Shown in pieces: positions 8,243 to 18,114 of a DNA stretch of 48,276 nt (positions are counted from its first letter, which is position 1; each line of letters begins with the position of its first letter). The position numbers were made by a program, and so were the translations under genes. A model generated the notes under the pieces. That model ran no database searches, was not told where the DNA came from, and saw nothing but the letters and a program-made list of their open reading frames with translations. Source of the stretch: Alphaproteobacteria bacterium (GTDB lineage Bacteria; Pseudomonadota; Alphaproteobacteria; JAEUKQ01); the NCBI GenBank assembly GCA_016794225.1, contig JAEUKQ010000006.1:1-48276 (forward strand), read 5' to 3'.

Positions 8243-9154
8243 ATGGCTGCAAACAGCCAGCTACCCGTATTAAGTGGTGAAAGTGGCTTAGCTCGCTATT
8301 TACAGGAAATTCGTAAATTTCCCGTACTGGAAGCTGACGAGGAGTATATGTTGGCCAAACGCTGGCAGGAACACGCCGACGTTAATGCAGCCCAACGCCT
8401 TGTTACAAGTCACTTACGACTAGTCGCCAAAGTAGCATCTGGCTACCGTGGATATGGCCTACCTCTAAGCGAGCTTATTTCTGAAGGCAATATTGGCATG
8501 ATGCAAGCCGTTAAGAAATTTGAACCTGACCGTGGCTTTAGGCTAGCGACCTATGCCATTTGGTGGATTAGGGCATCGATTCAGGAATATATTTTACACT
8601 CATGGTCGTTAGTGAAAATAGGGACAACAGCAGCACAAAAGAAGCTGTTTTTTAATTTGCGTAAAATAAAAAACAAATTGCAATTGATGGAAGAAGGCGA
8701 TCTGCCACAAGAAAAAGTTAAGGAAATTGCCCAGCAACTACAAGTTAGTGATCGAGAAGTTGTTGAAATGAATCGCAGACTATCCCAGGGGGATTTTTCA
8801 TTAAACACGACCATCCGAGAAGATGGTGATGGTGAATGGCAAGATTGGTTGGTAGAAGCAAGTGCCAACCAAGAGATCGTTTTAGGAGAAGAGCAGGAAA
8901 ATAACCAACGCCGACAAATGGTCTCGACCGCTTTTCGTATTCTTAAACCGCGTGAACGGGATATTTTAATAGACAGGCGTCTGAAAGATAACCCAGCAAC
9001 TCTTGATGAACTAAGTAAAAAACATGGTATCAGTCGTGAACGTGTACGACAAATTGAAGCTCGGGCATTTGAAAAACTACAGCAAGCCATCAAAAAACAA
9101 ATCGACAATCCACCTATACTGGCTGCTTTACCAAGACCTTCATCAGATTTATAG
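8243..9154 (+). CDS. rpoH: RNA polymerase sigma factor RpoH (sigma-32)
   Basis: The 303-residue protein is the heat-shock sigma factor. Region 2 is visible in the block from LVTSHLRLVAKVA through GNIGMMQAVKKFEPDRGFRLATYAIWWIRASIQEY. The RpoH-box QKKLFFNLRKIK (about 132-143) separates this family from other group 2 and 3 sigma factors. Region 4 holds the helix-turn-helix TLDELSKKHGISRERVRQIE near the C-terminus. The ATG at 8243 follows an excellent TGGAGGTTT site, so the upstream start at 8219 is rejected. The stop overlaps the purA stop on the other strand by six bases. The ftsH gene, a usual target and controller of RpoH, lies in the same window. Confidence 0.96.
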   Translation: MAANSQLPVLSGESGLARYLQEIRKFPVLEADEEYMLAKRWQEHADVNAAQRLVTSHLRLVAKVASGYRGYGLPLSELISEGNIGMMQAVKKFEPDRGFRLATYAIWWIRASIQEYILHSWSLVKIGTTAAQKKLFFNLRKIKNKLQLMEEGDLPQEKVKEIAQQLQVSDREVVEMNRRLSQGDFSLNTTIREDGDGEWQDWLVEASANQEIVLGEEQENNQRRQMVSTAFRILKPRERDILIDRRLKDNPATLDELSKKHGISRERVRQIEARAFEKLQQAIKKQIDNPPILAALPRPSSDL

Positions 9155-10435
9155 TGAAAAAACATTCTGCCGAACGATAATATCCTCTCTTTCGGGGCTT
9201 GTCGAAATCATGAAAATTGGTACCCCAACAAATTCTTCGATCACCTGAATGTAATTTTTAGCTGCGGTGGGCAATTTAGACCAATCACGACAACCCTTTA
9301 AAGATGACTTCCAACCAGTAACCTGGCGGTATATAGGCTTTGCCTGTTGCTGTAGCTGAAGCGATGAGGGTAGATAATCGTAGGATTTACCCAAAATTTC
9401 ATAACCAACACCAATGTTAATTTTATCAAAGTCATCAAGCACATCAAGCTTGGTCAGCACCAATCCCTTGGCGCCACTAAGGCGGACAATCTGTCTAACT
9501 AATGTAGCATCAAACCAGCCACAACGCCTTTTTCGACCTGTTACTGTGCCAAATTCATGACCGATTTCCCGCATTTTTTGACCAATATCACCCAAATCTT
9601 CAGTTGGAAAAGGTCCTTGACCTACCCGTGTTGTATAGGCCTTGATAACCCCTAAAACCGCGGCAGGACCATAAAAACCAGCACCACTAAAAACCTGTCC
9701 CGTCAGGGTATTTGACGAGGTTACATAAGGGTAAGTGCCATGATCAATATCAAGTAATGCTCCTTGTGCTCCTTCAAATAATATATGCCTTTTCTGCTGT
9801 TGATAATGCTGTAACAACTGAACTGTTGATGTAACGAAAGGCGTTAATCGGTGGGTAATATCCGTAATTTGATTAAATAGCACATTTTCTTCAATTAGCG
9901 GCATGTTAAGACCCTGTCTTAGTGCATTGTGATGACTAAGCAAATTGTTAATGCGCTGCTTTAGAAAATCAGACTGTAATAAATCCCCCGCATGTATAGC
10001 GCGACGACCGACTTTGTCCTCATAAGCTGGGCCAATACCACGACCCGTCGTGCCAATTTTGTTTCCGCCTTGCAACTCTTCGCGGTGACGATCAAGCTCG
10101 GCATGCAAGGGCAGTATTAAACAAGCATTATCGGCAATTGCTAAATTTTTGGGCGATATGTTGATACCACGTTCGGTGAGTGTATCGATTTCTTTAAAAA
10201 GAGCCCAAGGGTCTAATACAACACCATTACCAATAATGGCCATTTTTCCAGGCCGCACAATACACGAAGGCAGTAAACTTAGTTTATAAACCTGCTGATC
10301 AATAACCAGTGTATGACCAGCATTATGCCCACCTTGAAAACGCACCACCACATCTGCCTGATTAGCCAAATAGTCGACAATTTTTCCTTTGCCTTCATCG
10401 CCCCATTGCAAACCAAGAACAACAACATTGTGCAT
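9149..10435 (-). CDS. purA: Adenylosuccinate synthetase
   Basis: The 428-residue enzyme joins IMP and aspartate with GTP to give adenylosuccinate, the first committed step to AMP. Its opening VVLGLQWGDEGKGKIVD is the GTP and catalytic loop (Asp and Lys essential). Other hallmarks are GGHNAGHT (about 36-43), GTTGRGIGPAYEDK (about 129-142), FEGAQG (about 221-226) and TTRVGQGPFPTE (about 272-283). Length and start are standard; the ATG follows AAAGGAT. It is the last gene of the minus-strand run from ftsH, 27 bases after thiD. Its final codons overlap the end of rpoH. Confidence 0.97.
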   Translation of the reverse strand: MHNVVVLGLQWGDEGKGKIVDYLANQADVVVRFQGGHNAGHTLVIDQQVYKLSLLPSCIVRPGKMAIIGNGVVLDPWALFKEIDTLTERGINISPKNLAIADNACLILPLHAELDRHREELQGGNKIGTTGRGIGPAYEDKVGRRAIHAGDLLQSDFLKQRINNLLSHHNALRQGLNMPLIEENVLFNQITDITHRLTPFVTSTVQLLQHYQQQKRHILFEGAQGALLDIDHGTYPYVTSSNTLTGQVFSGAGFYGPAAVLGVIKAYTTRVGQGPFPTEDLGDIGQKMREIGHEFGTVTGRKRRCGWFDATLVRQIVRLSGAKGLVLTKLDVLDDFDKINIGVGYEILGKSYDYLPSSLQLQQQAKPIYRQVTGWKSSLKGCRDWSKLPTAAKNYIQVIEEFVGVPIFMISTSPEREDIIVRQNVFSL

Positions 10436-10462
10436 AATCTTATCCTTTAAAATTTCAGGTAA

Positions 10463-11281
10463 TTAATCAAAAGAATTTATTGTAATTAAATGATTGAGAG
10501 GGCCATGCCCTTTCCCCAAACCAGGGGCACGTTTTATGGCGTTCCAAACAAATGACCTTGCTCGCTGAATGGCACTTATTAAATCATATTTTTGTGCCAA
10601 TCCAACAGCAATAGCCGCTGATAGTGTACATCCCGTTCCGTGTGTGTGTTGGCTAACAAGACGTTTGCTGGTAAAAATATGGATCGGTTTATTTTTACAT
10701 ACGAAAACATCATAAACTTCAGAGCCTGACAAATGTCCCCCTTTAACCAAAACACTTTGCGTCCCAAACCCTAATAAATCTTGTCCCGCCTGTTTCATTT
10801 CTTCAACTGTTGCAATGGTACGCCCAAGCAATATCTGTGCTTCAGGGATATTAGGTGTCATAAGCAAAGCTTTAGGTAGCAGCTGTTTTTGTAAGACACT
10901 TATTGCTTCTCGCTGTAACAAAACAGCCCCGCCTTTGGCAACCATCACTGGATCAACCACAAGTGGTATATCTTTGGGAATGGATGCTGCAACAGCCTTA
11001 ATAATTTCTGAATTCCCAAGCATCCCCGTCTTAATTGAATCAACCCCGATGTCGTCAATAACCGATTTAATTTGTTGCCGAATAAATTCGGCAGGAACCT
11101 GGTATATTCCCTGAACACCTGTTGTGTTCTGTGCTGTTAGTGCTGTAATTGCTGTGCTGGCATAGCCTCCAAGCGCGGTTATTGTCTTGATATCGGCTTG
11201 AATACCTGCCCCCCCACCTGAATCTGAACCAGCTATTGAAAGGATACTGCCTCTAGGAAATCTTTGCTTAGTCATGCGCAT
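10463..11281 (-). CDS. thiD: Hydroxymethylpyrimidine/phosphomethylpyrimidine kinase
   Basis: This 272-residue ribokinase-family enzyme phosphorylates HMP and HMP-phosphate to HMP-PP for thiamine synthesis. Clear motifs are IAGSDSGGGAGIQADIKT (about 16-33), DPVMVAKGG (about 110-118) and the anion-hole sequence HTHGTGCTLSAAIA (about 212-225). The first codons overlap the 3' end of glmM (stop at 11268), so the two are translationally linked. Either ATG 11281 or ATG 11275 could start it, as only two codons separate them. No other thiamine gene is nearby and I see no TPP riboswitch. It may equally serve in pyridoxal salvage as a side activity. Confidence 0.95.
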   Translation of the reverse strand: MRMTKQRFPRGSILSIAGSDSGGGAGIQADIKTITALGGYASTAITALTAQNTTGVQGIYQVPAEFIRQQIKSVIDDIGVDSIKTGMLGNSEIIKAVAASIPKDIPLVVDPVMVAKGGAVLLQREAISVLQKQLLPKALLMTPNIPEAQILLGRTIATVEEMKQAGQDLLGFGTQSVLVKGGHLSGSEVYDVFVCKNKPIHIFTSKRLVSQHTHGTGCTLSAAIAVGLAQKYDLISAIQRARSFVWNAIKRAPGLGKGHGPLNHLITINSFD

Positions 11282-12617
11282 GTTTCACGATCGTTTGCTG
11301 CAGACCTTTAATCAACTGATCGCCTAGCCGCTGGTCTTCGACCTCTATCATTACACGAATGACCGGTTCAGTGCCCGATTTGCGAATAACCAACCGGCCT
11401 TTTCGACCCAGCTTTGCCTGAACCTTAGCTATTTCTTGTTGAACCAGGGGTTGTTCTAATATTTGCTTATTGCGGTAAGGTATATTTGTCATCTTCTGTG
11501 GATATGGTTTATATAAACCACTTAATTGGCTTGCTGTTTTTTTCTGTTGCCATAATACAGCTAAGACCTGCACAGCCGCTATTGTTCCATCACCGGTAGT
11601 TGAAAAATCGGACAAAATAATATGTCCTGACTGCTCACCACCAATATTACACTTGGTTTTTTGCATAGCTTCGACAATATATCGATCACCAACAGCGGTG
11701 CGATCAAACTTCAACCCTTTTGAATGAACAAATTCTTCAAACCCAAAATTCGACATGATCGTGCCAATCACTGTTGCGCCATGAATCCGTCCAGAAGGTT
11801 GCCAACCTGCAATAATTGCGGCCAGAACCTGATCTCCATCCCATATCTGGCCATTCTCGTCACAAATCACTACCCGATCAGCATCTCCATCTAATGCAAA
11901 TCCAAAATCAGCCTGATTTTCAAGAACATGCTTCATCAAATTCGATGGAAATAAAGCCCCGCAATCTTGATTAATATTAAGACCATTTGGAGTTGTTGCC
12001 AGCGTAATAACTTGAGCTCCTAATTCTTGTAGAACTGCTGGGGCTGTCTTGTAGGCTGCGCCATTAGCACAATCGACAACAATTTTCATCCCATCCAGCC
12101 GCATACCCCTTGGTAGGCTTGCTTTAATAAATTCAATATAACGTTCCGTAGCTCCTTCAATTCGCTTCGCCCGTCCAAATTCAAGCGGGGGAGCAAGATG
12201 AATATTATTTTGTGCTAGCCGTTGTTCTATCCTTTTTTCAAGATCATCATTCAGTTTAAAGCCATCGGCGGCGAAAATTTTAATGCCGTTATCGTCAAAA
12301 GGATTATGTGAAGCAGATATCATAACCCCTAAATCTGCACGCAATGACCTAGTCAAGAAAGCAATTCCAGGTGTTGGGATTGGTCCAACCAACATAACAT
12401 CAACACCAGCGGAAACAAACCCTGCGGTAATTGCTGATTCCAGCATATAACCAGAAAGACGTGTATCCTTGCCAATAACCACACGACGGTGGCCCAGGCC
12501 GTTTTTTGTCTCATTTGCAATGACCTGAGCTAATTTCAGCATAAAATCAGCTGTAATCGGTGGTTCATTTGCTTTTCCACGCACACCATCAGTGCCAAAT
12601 AATTTTTCACGCTTCAT
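11268..12617 (-). CDS. glmM: Phosphoglucosamine mutase
   Basis: The 449-residue enzyme converts glucosamine-6-phosphate to glucosamine-1-phosphate, the middle step to UDP-GlcNAc. The phosphoserine loop is ISASHNPFDDNGIK with Ser103 as the phosphorylated residue. The metal-binding loop is ALDGDADRV (about 239-247), the sugar-binding loop is GGEQSGH (about 328-334), and the phosphate-binding loop RKSGTEPVIRV lies near residues 409-419. The length is standard. It stands between folP (27-base gap) and thiD (overlap), a common alphaproteobacterial order. The partner enzymes GlmS and GlmU are at 39-43 kb. Confidence 0.97.
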   Translation of the reverse strand: MKREKLFGTDGVRGKANEPPITADFMLKLAQVIANETKNGLGHRRVVIGKDTRLSGYMLESAITAGFVSAGVDVMLVGPIPTPGIAFLTRSLRADLGVMISASHNPFDDNGIKIFAADGFKLNDDLEKRIEQRLAQNNIHLAPPLEFGRAKRIEGATERYIEFIKASLPRGMRLDGMKIVVDCANGAAYKTAPAVLQELGAQVITLATTPNGLNINQDCGALFPSNLMKHVLENQADFGFALDGDADRVVICDENGQIWDGDQVLAAIIAGWQPSGRIHGATVIGTIMSNFGFEEFVHSKGLKFDRTAVGDRYIVEAMQKTKCNIGGEQSGHIILSDFSTTGDGTIAAVQVLAVLWQQKKTASQLSGLYKPYPQKMTNIPYRNKQILEQPLVQQEIAKVQAKLGRKGRLVIRKSGTEPVIRVMIEVEDQRLGDQLIKGLQQTIVKHAHD

Positions 12618-12644
12618 AAAATACCCTTACTACCAATATTACCT

Positions 12645-13709
12645 TTATATATTTATGCCAGACCATACCCGATAAGCCTGCTTGGTTTCTGCTACATCAT
12701 GGACACGTAATATTTGTACACCCTGATTTATAGCATGTAAACAAATTGCAAGAGATCCTGGTAATCTTTGATCTACCTTTTCCTGGTTGCTTAAATCAGC
12801 TATCAGCCTTTTGCGCGAAGCCCCAAGCAATACCGGAACACCTAAAGTGTGCAGTAAGCTTATCTGACGTATAATATCCAAATTATGCTCTATATTCTTG
12901 CCAAAACCGATACCAGGATCAACACATAATCGATCGGGTGCAATGCCGGCTTCATAACATGTCGCAAGACGATTGTGCAGATAATCAAAAACCTCTAGGG
13001 CTGCGGCATCATAAAATGGCTGATGCTGCATGGTTGTAGGCTGACCCTTCATATGCATAAGAATAACAGAAACCTTAGGGTTAGAAACAATAATCGATAA
13101 ACTTTTTCTATCACCTGTTAAAGCACTAATATCATTAATAATAGTGACACCATGGTTTATTGCAGCTTGCATAACATCAGCGTGACGGGTATCGACCGAT
13201 ATAACTAATCCGCGATTGGCCAATTCTTGTACAACTGGTATTATACGCTCAATTTCTGTTTCAGGCGCTACCGATTCTGCGCCGGGACGTGTTGACTCAC
13301 CACCAATGTCTATAATATCAGCACCGGACTCTTTTAAAGAAACAGCTTTATTAACAGCCTGATCAACAGTTTTATAATATCCTCCATCATAAAAACTGTC
13401 AGGCGTAACATTAAGAATACCCATCAGCAAGGGTCTAGAACAATCAAATCCTGCAAAATTTCTTGGTTTTTGTAGGTGCAAGAAAGGCCGTTTTAAAGAA
13501 TCATATAGTGGATTTTCCGACAATTCATGAATAAAATTCTGAAGATCGTAGGTTTTACTAATAGGTGATTGTCCAACAATCCACCGTATAACTTCTACCT
13601 GGCGAAAAAACAACGTGCTGCACGCAAAACACTGGCCTTGTTTTTCAGTACTATTAAATAGATAAGGCCGGAGATACAACCGGCCTTTGTTTGTCAATTC
13701 ACGTGCCAA
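12645..13709 (-). CDS. folP: Dihydropteroate synthase
   Basis: The 354-residue enzyme condenses 4-aminobenzoate with 6-hydroxymethyl-7,8-dihydropterin diphosphate. The TIM barrel begins at LLMGILNVTPDSFYDGG and continues with DIIDIGGESTRPGA (pterin site), SVDTRH, INDISAL, DPGIGFGK and the phosphate-binding LGASRKRLI. About 90 N-terminal residues precede the barrel, longer than the E. coli enzyme and not obviously catalytic; they include two cysteines (QCFACS). The first codon is TTG at 13709, with no ATG before the barrel. A GGTGG purine site lies upstream, so the exact start is uncertain. It follows ftsH with an 11-base gap and precedes glmM. Confidence 0.95.
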   Translation of the reverse strand: MARELTNKGRLYLRPYLFNSTEKQGQCFACSTLFFRQVEVIRWIVGQSPISKTYDLQNFIHELSENPLYDSLKRPFLHLQKPRNFAGFDCSRPLLMGILNVTPDSFYDGGYYKTVDQAVNKAVSLKESGADIIDIGGESTRPGAESVAPETEIERIIPVVQELANRGLVISVDTRHADVMQAAINHGVTIINDISALTGDRKSLSIIVSNPKVSVILMHMKGQPTTMQHQPFYDAAALEVFDYLHNRLATCYEAGIAPDRLCVDPGIGFGKNIEHNLDIIRQISLLHTLGVPVLLGASRKRLIADLSNQEKVDQRLPGSLAICLHAINQGVQILRVHDVAETKQAYRVWSGINI

Positions 13710-13720
13710 ATCCGACCACC

Positions 13721-15649
13721 CTATCCTGGTTGAGGCTTAGGATTTGATGGACCAGAATTTACATTTGGGCGTTTTAAAGCGCCGCCAATTGGAACCGACG
13801 ATTTTGGCTTTGTGCTTTTACCCATATTATTATCTTCGTTATCGGGACGAATTTGTTTTCCATCAAGCAGCAAGCGGCATTCCTCAACCGACAGAGTTTC
13901 GTATTCCATCAAAGCTTTGGCAAGCTTATGAAGATCATCAATTTTTTCTGAAAGAATTTTATGAGCTAATAATTCGCCCTCTTCAACAATTTTGCGAACC
14001 TCTTCATCAATTAGCTGGGCAGTAGCATCAGAAACGTTCTTTCGTTGCGTTACCGAGTGACCAAGAAAAACCTCTTCTTCATTATCATTGTAGCGCAACG
14101 GGCCTAACCTTGAACTCATTCCCCATTCTGTAACCATACTGCGCGCCAAACTAGTAGCCATTTTTAAATCGCTAGCCGCACCACTATTTAAATGATCTTT
14201 GCCATAAATTAACTGTTCAGCCACACGGCCGCCAAAAGCAATGGCAATTTTTGACCGAAGCCAATCCAGCGAATAATTTAGACGATCCCGTTCAGGCAAG
14301 CTCATGGTTACCCCCAAAGCCCGTCCGCGTGGAATAATGGTTACTTTATGTAATGGATCACTTTTAGGCTGGTTTAAATTAACAATTGCATGACCAGCTT
14401 CGTGGTAGGCGGTCATCAATTTTTCTTCTTCCGTCATCACCATGGAGCGCCTTTCGGTCCCCATCATGACCTTATCTTTTGCTTCTTCAAACTCCTGCAT
14501 GGTGACATATCGGCGTCCCTTGCGCGCCGCCATAAGCGCTGCTTCGTTAACCAAATTTGCTAAATCCGCACCAGAAAACCCAGGTGTACCACGTGCAATA
14601 ACCCGTGCGTCAACATCTGGTGCCAAAGGAACTTTGCGCATATGCACTTTTAAAATCTTCTCGCGTCCGGAAACATCAGGATTAGGTACAACGATCTGGC
14701 GATCAAACCTTCCGGGTCTTAGCAACGCGGGATCCAAAACATCCGGACGGTTTGTAGCTGCAACCAGAATAACACCTTCATTGGCTTCAAATCCATCCAT
14801 CTCAACAAGTAACTGGTTTAAGGTTTGTTCACGTTCATCGTTACCACCACCAAGACCAGCACCGCGGTGACGGCCAACCGCGTCAATCTCATCAATAAAT
14901 ACAATACAAGGCGCGTTCTTCTTTGCCTGTTCGAACATATCGCGAACGCGGCTTGCGCCAACACCAACGAACATTTCTACAAAGTCAGACCCCGATATTG
15001 TGAAAAATGGAACATTAGCCTCTCCTGCAATAGCACGCGCCAATAGTGTCTTACCTGTACCCGGGGGGCCAATCAATAAACAGCCTTTTGGAATTTTTCC
15101 ACCCAACCGTTGATATTTTTGTCGATCTTTCAGAAAATCAACTATTTCCTGAAGTTCTTGCTTGGCTTCATCAATTCCAGCGACATCATCAAATGTAACC
15201 CTTCCGCTCTTTTCGGTCAGCATCTTAGCACGCGATTTACCAAAACCCATGGCTCGACCACTACCAGACTGCATTTGCCTGAAAAATACGAAACTAACAC
15301 CAAAAAGCAGCAGAACGGGTAGCCAAGCAAAAAGGATACTAAGAAATGAACTGCCACTTTCTTCAGGTTCAGCAGATACCCGAACACCAGCATCACTAAA
15401 CCGTTGGGCAATTGTTGGATCAAATGGCAAATAAGTGCTGAAAGCACGGCCATCTGTCAATTTACCGGTTGCTTGCTGCCCTTTGATAACAACCTCGCTA
15501 ATCTGTGATTGGCGCAGATGATTAAGAAGGTCGGAATATGTTATATTTAAGCGCTGTCCCGATGCTCCGGCTCCATCAAATAAATTATATAACAGAACTA
15601 AAACCAGGATAATAGCAGCCCAAACACCAAAATTGCGGGTCAAATTCAC
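13721..15649 (-). CDS. ftsH: ATP-dependent zinc metalloprotease FtsH
   Basis: The 642-residue inner-membrane protease degrades misassembled membrane proteins and, in other bacteria, RpoH and LpxC. It shows an N-terminal membrane helix (about 7-24), a periplasmic domain, a second helix (about 103-123) and an AAA+ module. That module has Walker A GPPGTGKT, Walker B FIDEID, the second region of homology [18 protein letters not shown], and the zinc site HEAGH with a downstream Asp in [11 protein letters not shown] disordered Pro/Lys/Asn-rich tail follows. Translation starts at a GTG with AAGGA about 10 bases upstream. It begins the probable operon ftsH-folP-glmM-thiD-purA, with a candidate promoter in the 175 bases after tilS. 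Confidence 0.97.
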   Translation of the reverse strand: MNLTRNFGVWAAIILVLVLLYNLFDGAGASGQRLNITYSDLLNHLRQSQISEVVIKGQQATGKLTDGRAFSTYLPFDPTIAQRFSDAGVRVSAEPEESGSSFLSILFAWLPVLLLFGVSFVFFRQMQSGSGRAMGFGKSRAKMLTEKSGRVTFDDVAGIDEAKQELQEIVDFLKDRQKYQRLGGKIPKGCLLIGPPGTGKTLLARAIAGEANVPFFTISGSDFVEMFVGVGASRVRDMFEQAKKNAPCIVFIDEIDAVGRHRGAGLGGGNDEREQTLNQLLVEMDGFEANEGVILVAATNRPDVLDPALLRPGRFDRQIVVPNPDVSGREKILKVHMRKVPLAPDVDARVIARGTPGFSGADLANLVNEAALMAARKGRRYVTMQEFEEAKDKVMMGTERRSMVMTEEEKLMTAYHEAGHAIVNLNQPKSDPLHKVTIIPRGRALGVTMSLPERDRLNYSLDWLRSKIAIAFGGRVAEQLIYGKDHLNSGAASDLKMATSLARSMVTEWGMSSRLGPLRYNDNEEEVFLGHSVTQRKNVSDATAQLIDEEVRKIVEEGELLAHKILSEKIDDLHKLAKALMEYETLSVEECRLLLDGKQIRPDNEDNNMGKSTKPKSSVPIGGALKRPNVNSGPSNPKPQPG

Positions 15650-15713
15650 CTTTTACCGTTCCTTTCTTAGCAACCTACCTACCACAAAATTAGCAGAACA
15701 AAATCATAAGGCT

Positions 15714-15741
15714 AATATAATGTTTTTCCACAAAAAAACAA
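15714..15741 (-). promoter_or_regulatory. Candidate promoter of the ftsH operon
   Basis: On the minus strand TTGTTT (15741-15736) and TATATT (15719-15714) are separated by 16 bases. They lie about 65 bases before the ftsH GTG, in the only sizeable gap of the tilS-to-purA run. It looks like a sigma-70 promoter; a heat-shock consensus is not evident. Confidence 0.35.
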
Positions 15742-15824
15742 TAACCCAGCTAAATCAACCTTAACCCAGGCGCAATAACTAGCTAACCATGTATCTAATT
15801 ATTTATGATCATGAAGTTATCTGA

Positions 15825-17138
15825 TTATCTTAGCTTGGTTATAGGTTGTTGTGGGTAAAATTGGCACTGAAGATTTTCTAGGTCTTTCTTATCCCTATAA
15901 AGCACAAGGTTGGGAATTGCAGCTAAGCCCTCTTCATCCCATAAGGCAGGTAATGTTTGTAACACTTTGGCAGGAACATGTTCTAAAGGATATCCTTGAT
16001 TGTTGGAAAAATTCGTATGGATCGATTCTACTAATTTTTTTCTACTAATTCCAAGCTTTCTAACCTTATATTTGGCAGATAACGATTGTTCGCTATTCAA
16101 AAAAATTAAAAAACGCCTATCCCATAATTGGGGTGACGTTGATATACTTATCTCAGATTGAATTGAGGCAACTTCACGCATAATTAACAAACTTTGTCCT
16201 TGGCGATTAAGCAAACAACCGGCAATAGTTGTTCCAGTAAATAATGGCTCTGCAATTTTATCATATAACGCCAATAAATTATGATAACGCGCACTATAAT
16301 CACTGCCACCGACCATCATCAAACAACGGCTCAGCACACGAAGACCAAGCTCAGGACTCGCTTGAAGAAATATTTTTAGGTTAATCTTGATATACCCCAA
16401 AGGTGATATTAGAATTGATCGGGTTGCCAGGTCTGATATTTGCTGTTCAATAACTTGGTTTGCCTGATTTAAATGATAAATAGCTAATTCAACCCGCTTG
16501 GCATTAAGCAATTGTTGCTCAACCAAAATCGGAAATATTTTACGCCAACGAGCTCTAAAGTAATGGTCATCTTGATTACTTGGATCATCAATCCAGTTAA
16601 TTTTTCGGTCTACCAAAAATTTTTTAATTTGCTGACGATCCGTACCAAGAAAAGGCCTGATTAGTCGAACGTGGTCAATTTCTGTAATCAATTGCATCGA
16701 GCAAAGACCTTCAAGGCCGCTACCCCGTTCCAGCCGGTTAAAAAATGTCTCGACCTGATCATCTTGTTGATGGGCTGTCAGCAGGTGCAAAATATTATTT
16801 TCACGGCACCATGTAATCATAAGCTTATAGCGCCATTCCCTAGCTTTAGCTAAAACATTTCGACTTTCATGCCATGCCGGTACTGTTAAAATATGGCTTG
16901 TAATACCTAATTCTTTTGACCAGTTAGCAACTTTTTGAACTTCATCTTTGGCAGCAGGTCGCAACCCATGATCAACCGTTAAAACAACCAAAACGGCTTT
17001 ATTCTGTTTAGCCCAATTTTTGGCACAATGCAATAAGGCTATGCTGTCTGCGCCCCCTGAAACACCAAGTGCTAAAACTGGACTTACTTCAAATGGACCG
17101 GCCTGCAACAGATTTTTATTAAAATATTCTTCTAACAA
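15825..17138 (-). CDS. tilS: tRNA(Ile)-lysidine synthetase
   Basis: The 437-residue enzyme attaches lysine to C34 of tRNA-Ile(CAU), changing its decoding from AUG to AUA. The N-terminal PP-loop is LGVSGGADSIALL (about 24-36). Other family signatures are VDHGLRPAA (about 75-83) and AHQQDDQVETFFNRLERGSGLEGL (about 121-144). The C-terminal half is divergent, as usual for TilS. The start is TTG at 17138, 10 bases after the cpoB stop, with a modest AGG site; no in-frame ATG precedes the PP-loop. It is the last gene of the tol cluster and stands before ftsH as in many alphaproteobacteria. Confidence 0.94.
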   Translation of the reverse strand: MLEEYFNKNLLQAGPFEVSPVLALGVSGGADSIALLHCAKNWAKQNKAVLVVLTVDHGLRPAAKDEVQKVANWSKELGITSHILTVPAWHESRNVLAKAREWRYKLMITWCRENNILHLLTAHQQDDQVETFFNRLERGSGLEGLCSMQLITEIDHVRLIRPFLGTDRQQIKKFLVDRKINWIDDPSNQDDHYFRARWRKIFPILVEQQLLNAKRVELAIYHLNQANQVIEQQISDLATRSILISPLGYIKINLKIFLQASPELGLRVLSRCLMMVGGSDYSARYHNLLALYDKIAEPLFTGTTIAGCLLNRQGQSLLIMREVASIQSEISISTSPQLWDRRFLIFLNSEQSLSAKYKVRKLGISRKKLVESIHTNFSNNQGYPLEHVPAKVLQTLPALWDEEGLAAIPNLVLYRDKKDLENLQCQFYPQQPITKLR

Positions 17139-17148
17139 TGGTAAAAAC

Positions 17149-18060
17149 CTAGCGCAACGGACAACTCAACCGACGGCGTTCGCCTTGAGCCCGTTCTATA
17201 ATTGAAGCCGCTGCCTGTGGGAAGCGTTGTTCAAGGATTCTTAAAGTTGAACAAGCTTCACTAATGGCATCCATACTTGCAAATGACAATGCTAATTTTA
17301 GAAGATTATCGGGGGCTTTGGTGCTTGTTGGGTATTTTTTAAACCCTTCAGCAAAAATCTGCGCAGCACGAACATAATCCTTACGGGCATAATAAGTCTC
17401 CCCCAACCAATATTGGGCATTACCAGCCAACTCATGATTGGGATAATTTTCAATAAATTCTTGAAAAGCCAAACTGGCCTGTTCGTAGCTACCTTGCCTT
17501 ATCAAGGAAAATGAAAAATCATACTGGCTTTGTATTGAACCAGAAGGCAAAACGACAGTTGTACGCGGTGGCGTTGGGGTATCTGCTGGGCTTGGTCTTC
17601 CTGATATATAAGGTTTATAGGGCGGTATTGTTAAGTCTTGATTTCGCTGACTATATTCTTGCGGCTGCTGACTTCTGGAAGGGATATTCCCTTGACGCAG
17701 CTGCTCTTCCAAATTTCTAAGACGGAAAGCTGTCTCTTCTTCGCTTCGGTCAAGACGTTCGTTAAGCTGTCGAACAGCATAACCTAATTCTTCAAGTTGT
17801 CCGTTTAAAAATGTTAGTTCATTTTGTAACTCTTGTAGTCGAATTTCTTGATTAGCAAACAACTTGGGATCATACCCCTGCTGCAACTGTACCAGCTTTT
17901 GCTGAACACCTAATAAATCGGCTTGTATCTTATCTATCCGCAACGATAAGGACGATATTGTCGGTTGCTGTGCTAAAACAGGGTGCAATATCCCCATCAA
18001 TAATCCACTTGATATAACAAGCCGCTTAACAAGATTTTTTAAAGCTTCAGCAACCAACAT
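17149..18060 (-). CDS. cpoB: Tol-Pal system coordinator CpoB (YbgF)
   Basis: The 303-residue periplasmic protein has a signal peptide ending near VLAQQ (about residue 30). A long coiled coil follows (about 35-120, rich in Gln, Leu, Glu), which mediates trimerisation in the family. After it come a Pro-rich linker (about 140-175) and C-terminal TPR repeats with the pattern YDFSFSLIRQGSYEQASLAFQEFIENYPNHELAGNAQYWLGETYY. CpoB links outer-membrane constriction by Tol-Pal to peptidoglycan synthesis at division. I chose ATG 18060 because AAGG lies 9 bases upstream; a GTG at 18069 would overlap that site. It follows pal and precedes tilS. Confidence 0.93.
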   Translation of the reverse strand: MLVAEALKNLVKRLVISSGLLMGILHPVLAQQPTISSLSLRIDKIQADLLGVQQKLVQLQQGYDPKLFANQEIRLQELQNELTFLNGQLEELGYAVRQLNERLDRSEEETAFRLRNLEEQLRQGNIPSRSQQPQEYSQRNQDLTIPPYKPYISGRPSPADTPTPPRTTVVLPSGSIQSQYDFSFSLIRQGSYEQASLAFQEFIENYPNHELAGNAQYWLGETYYARKDYVRAAQIFAEGFKKYPTSTKAPDNLLKLALSFASMDAISEACSTLRILEQRFPQAAASIIERAQGERRRLSCPLR

Positions 18061-18114
18061 GAGAACCACCCTTAATGTTTAGATGTTCTTAACTAGGAGA
18101 CAAAATGATAAAAA

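Noticed and set aside
8581-9165. 194-codon frame antisense to rpoH
   Set aside because: It is a shadow of the rpoH coding strand; the composition is Ser/Arg/Cys-rich and unlike a real protein.
14442-14870. 142-codon frame antisense to ftsH
   Set aside because: It mirrors the conserved AAA+ region of ftsH and has no domain of its own.
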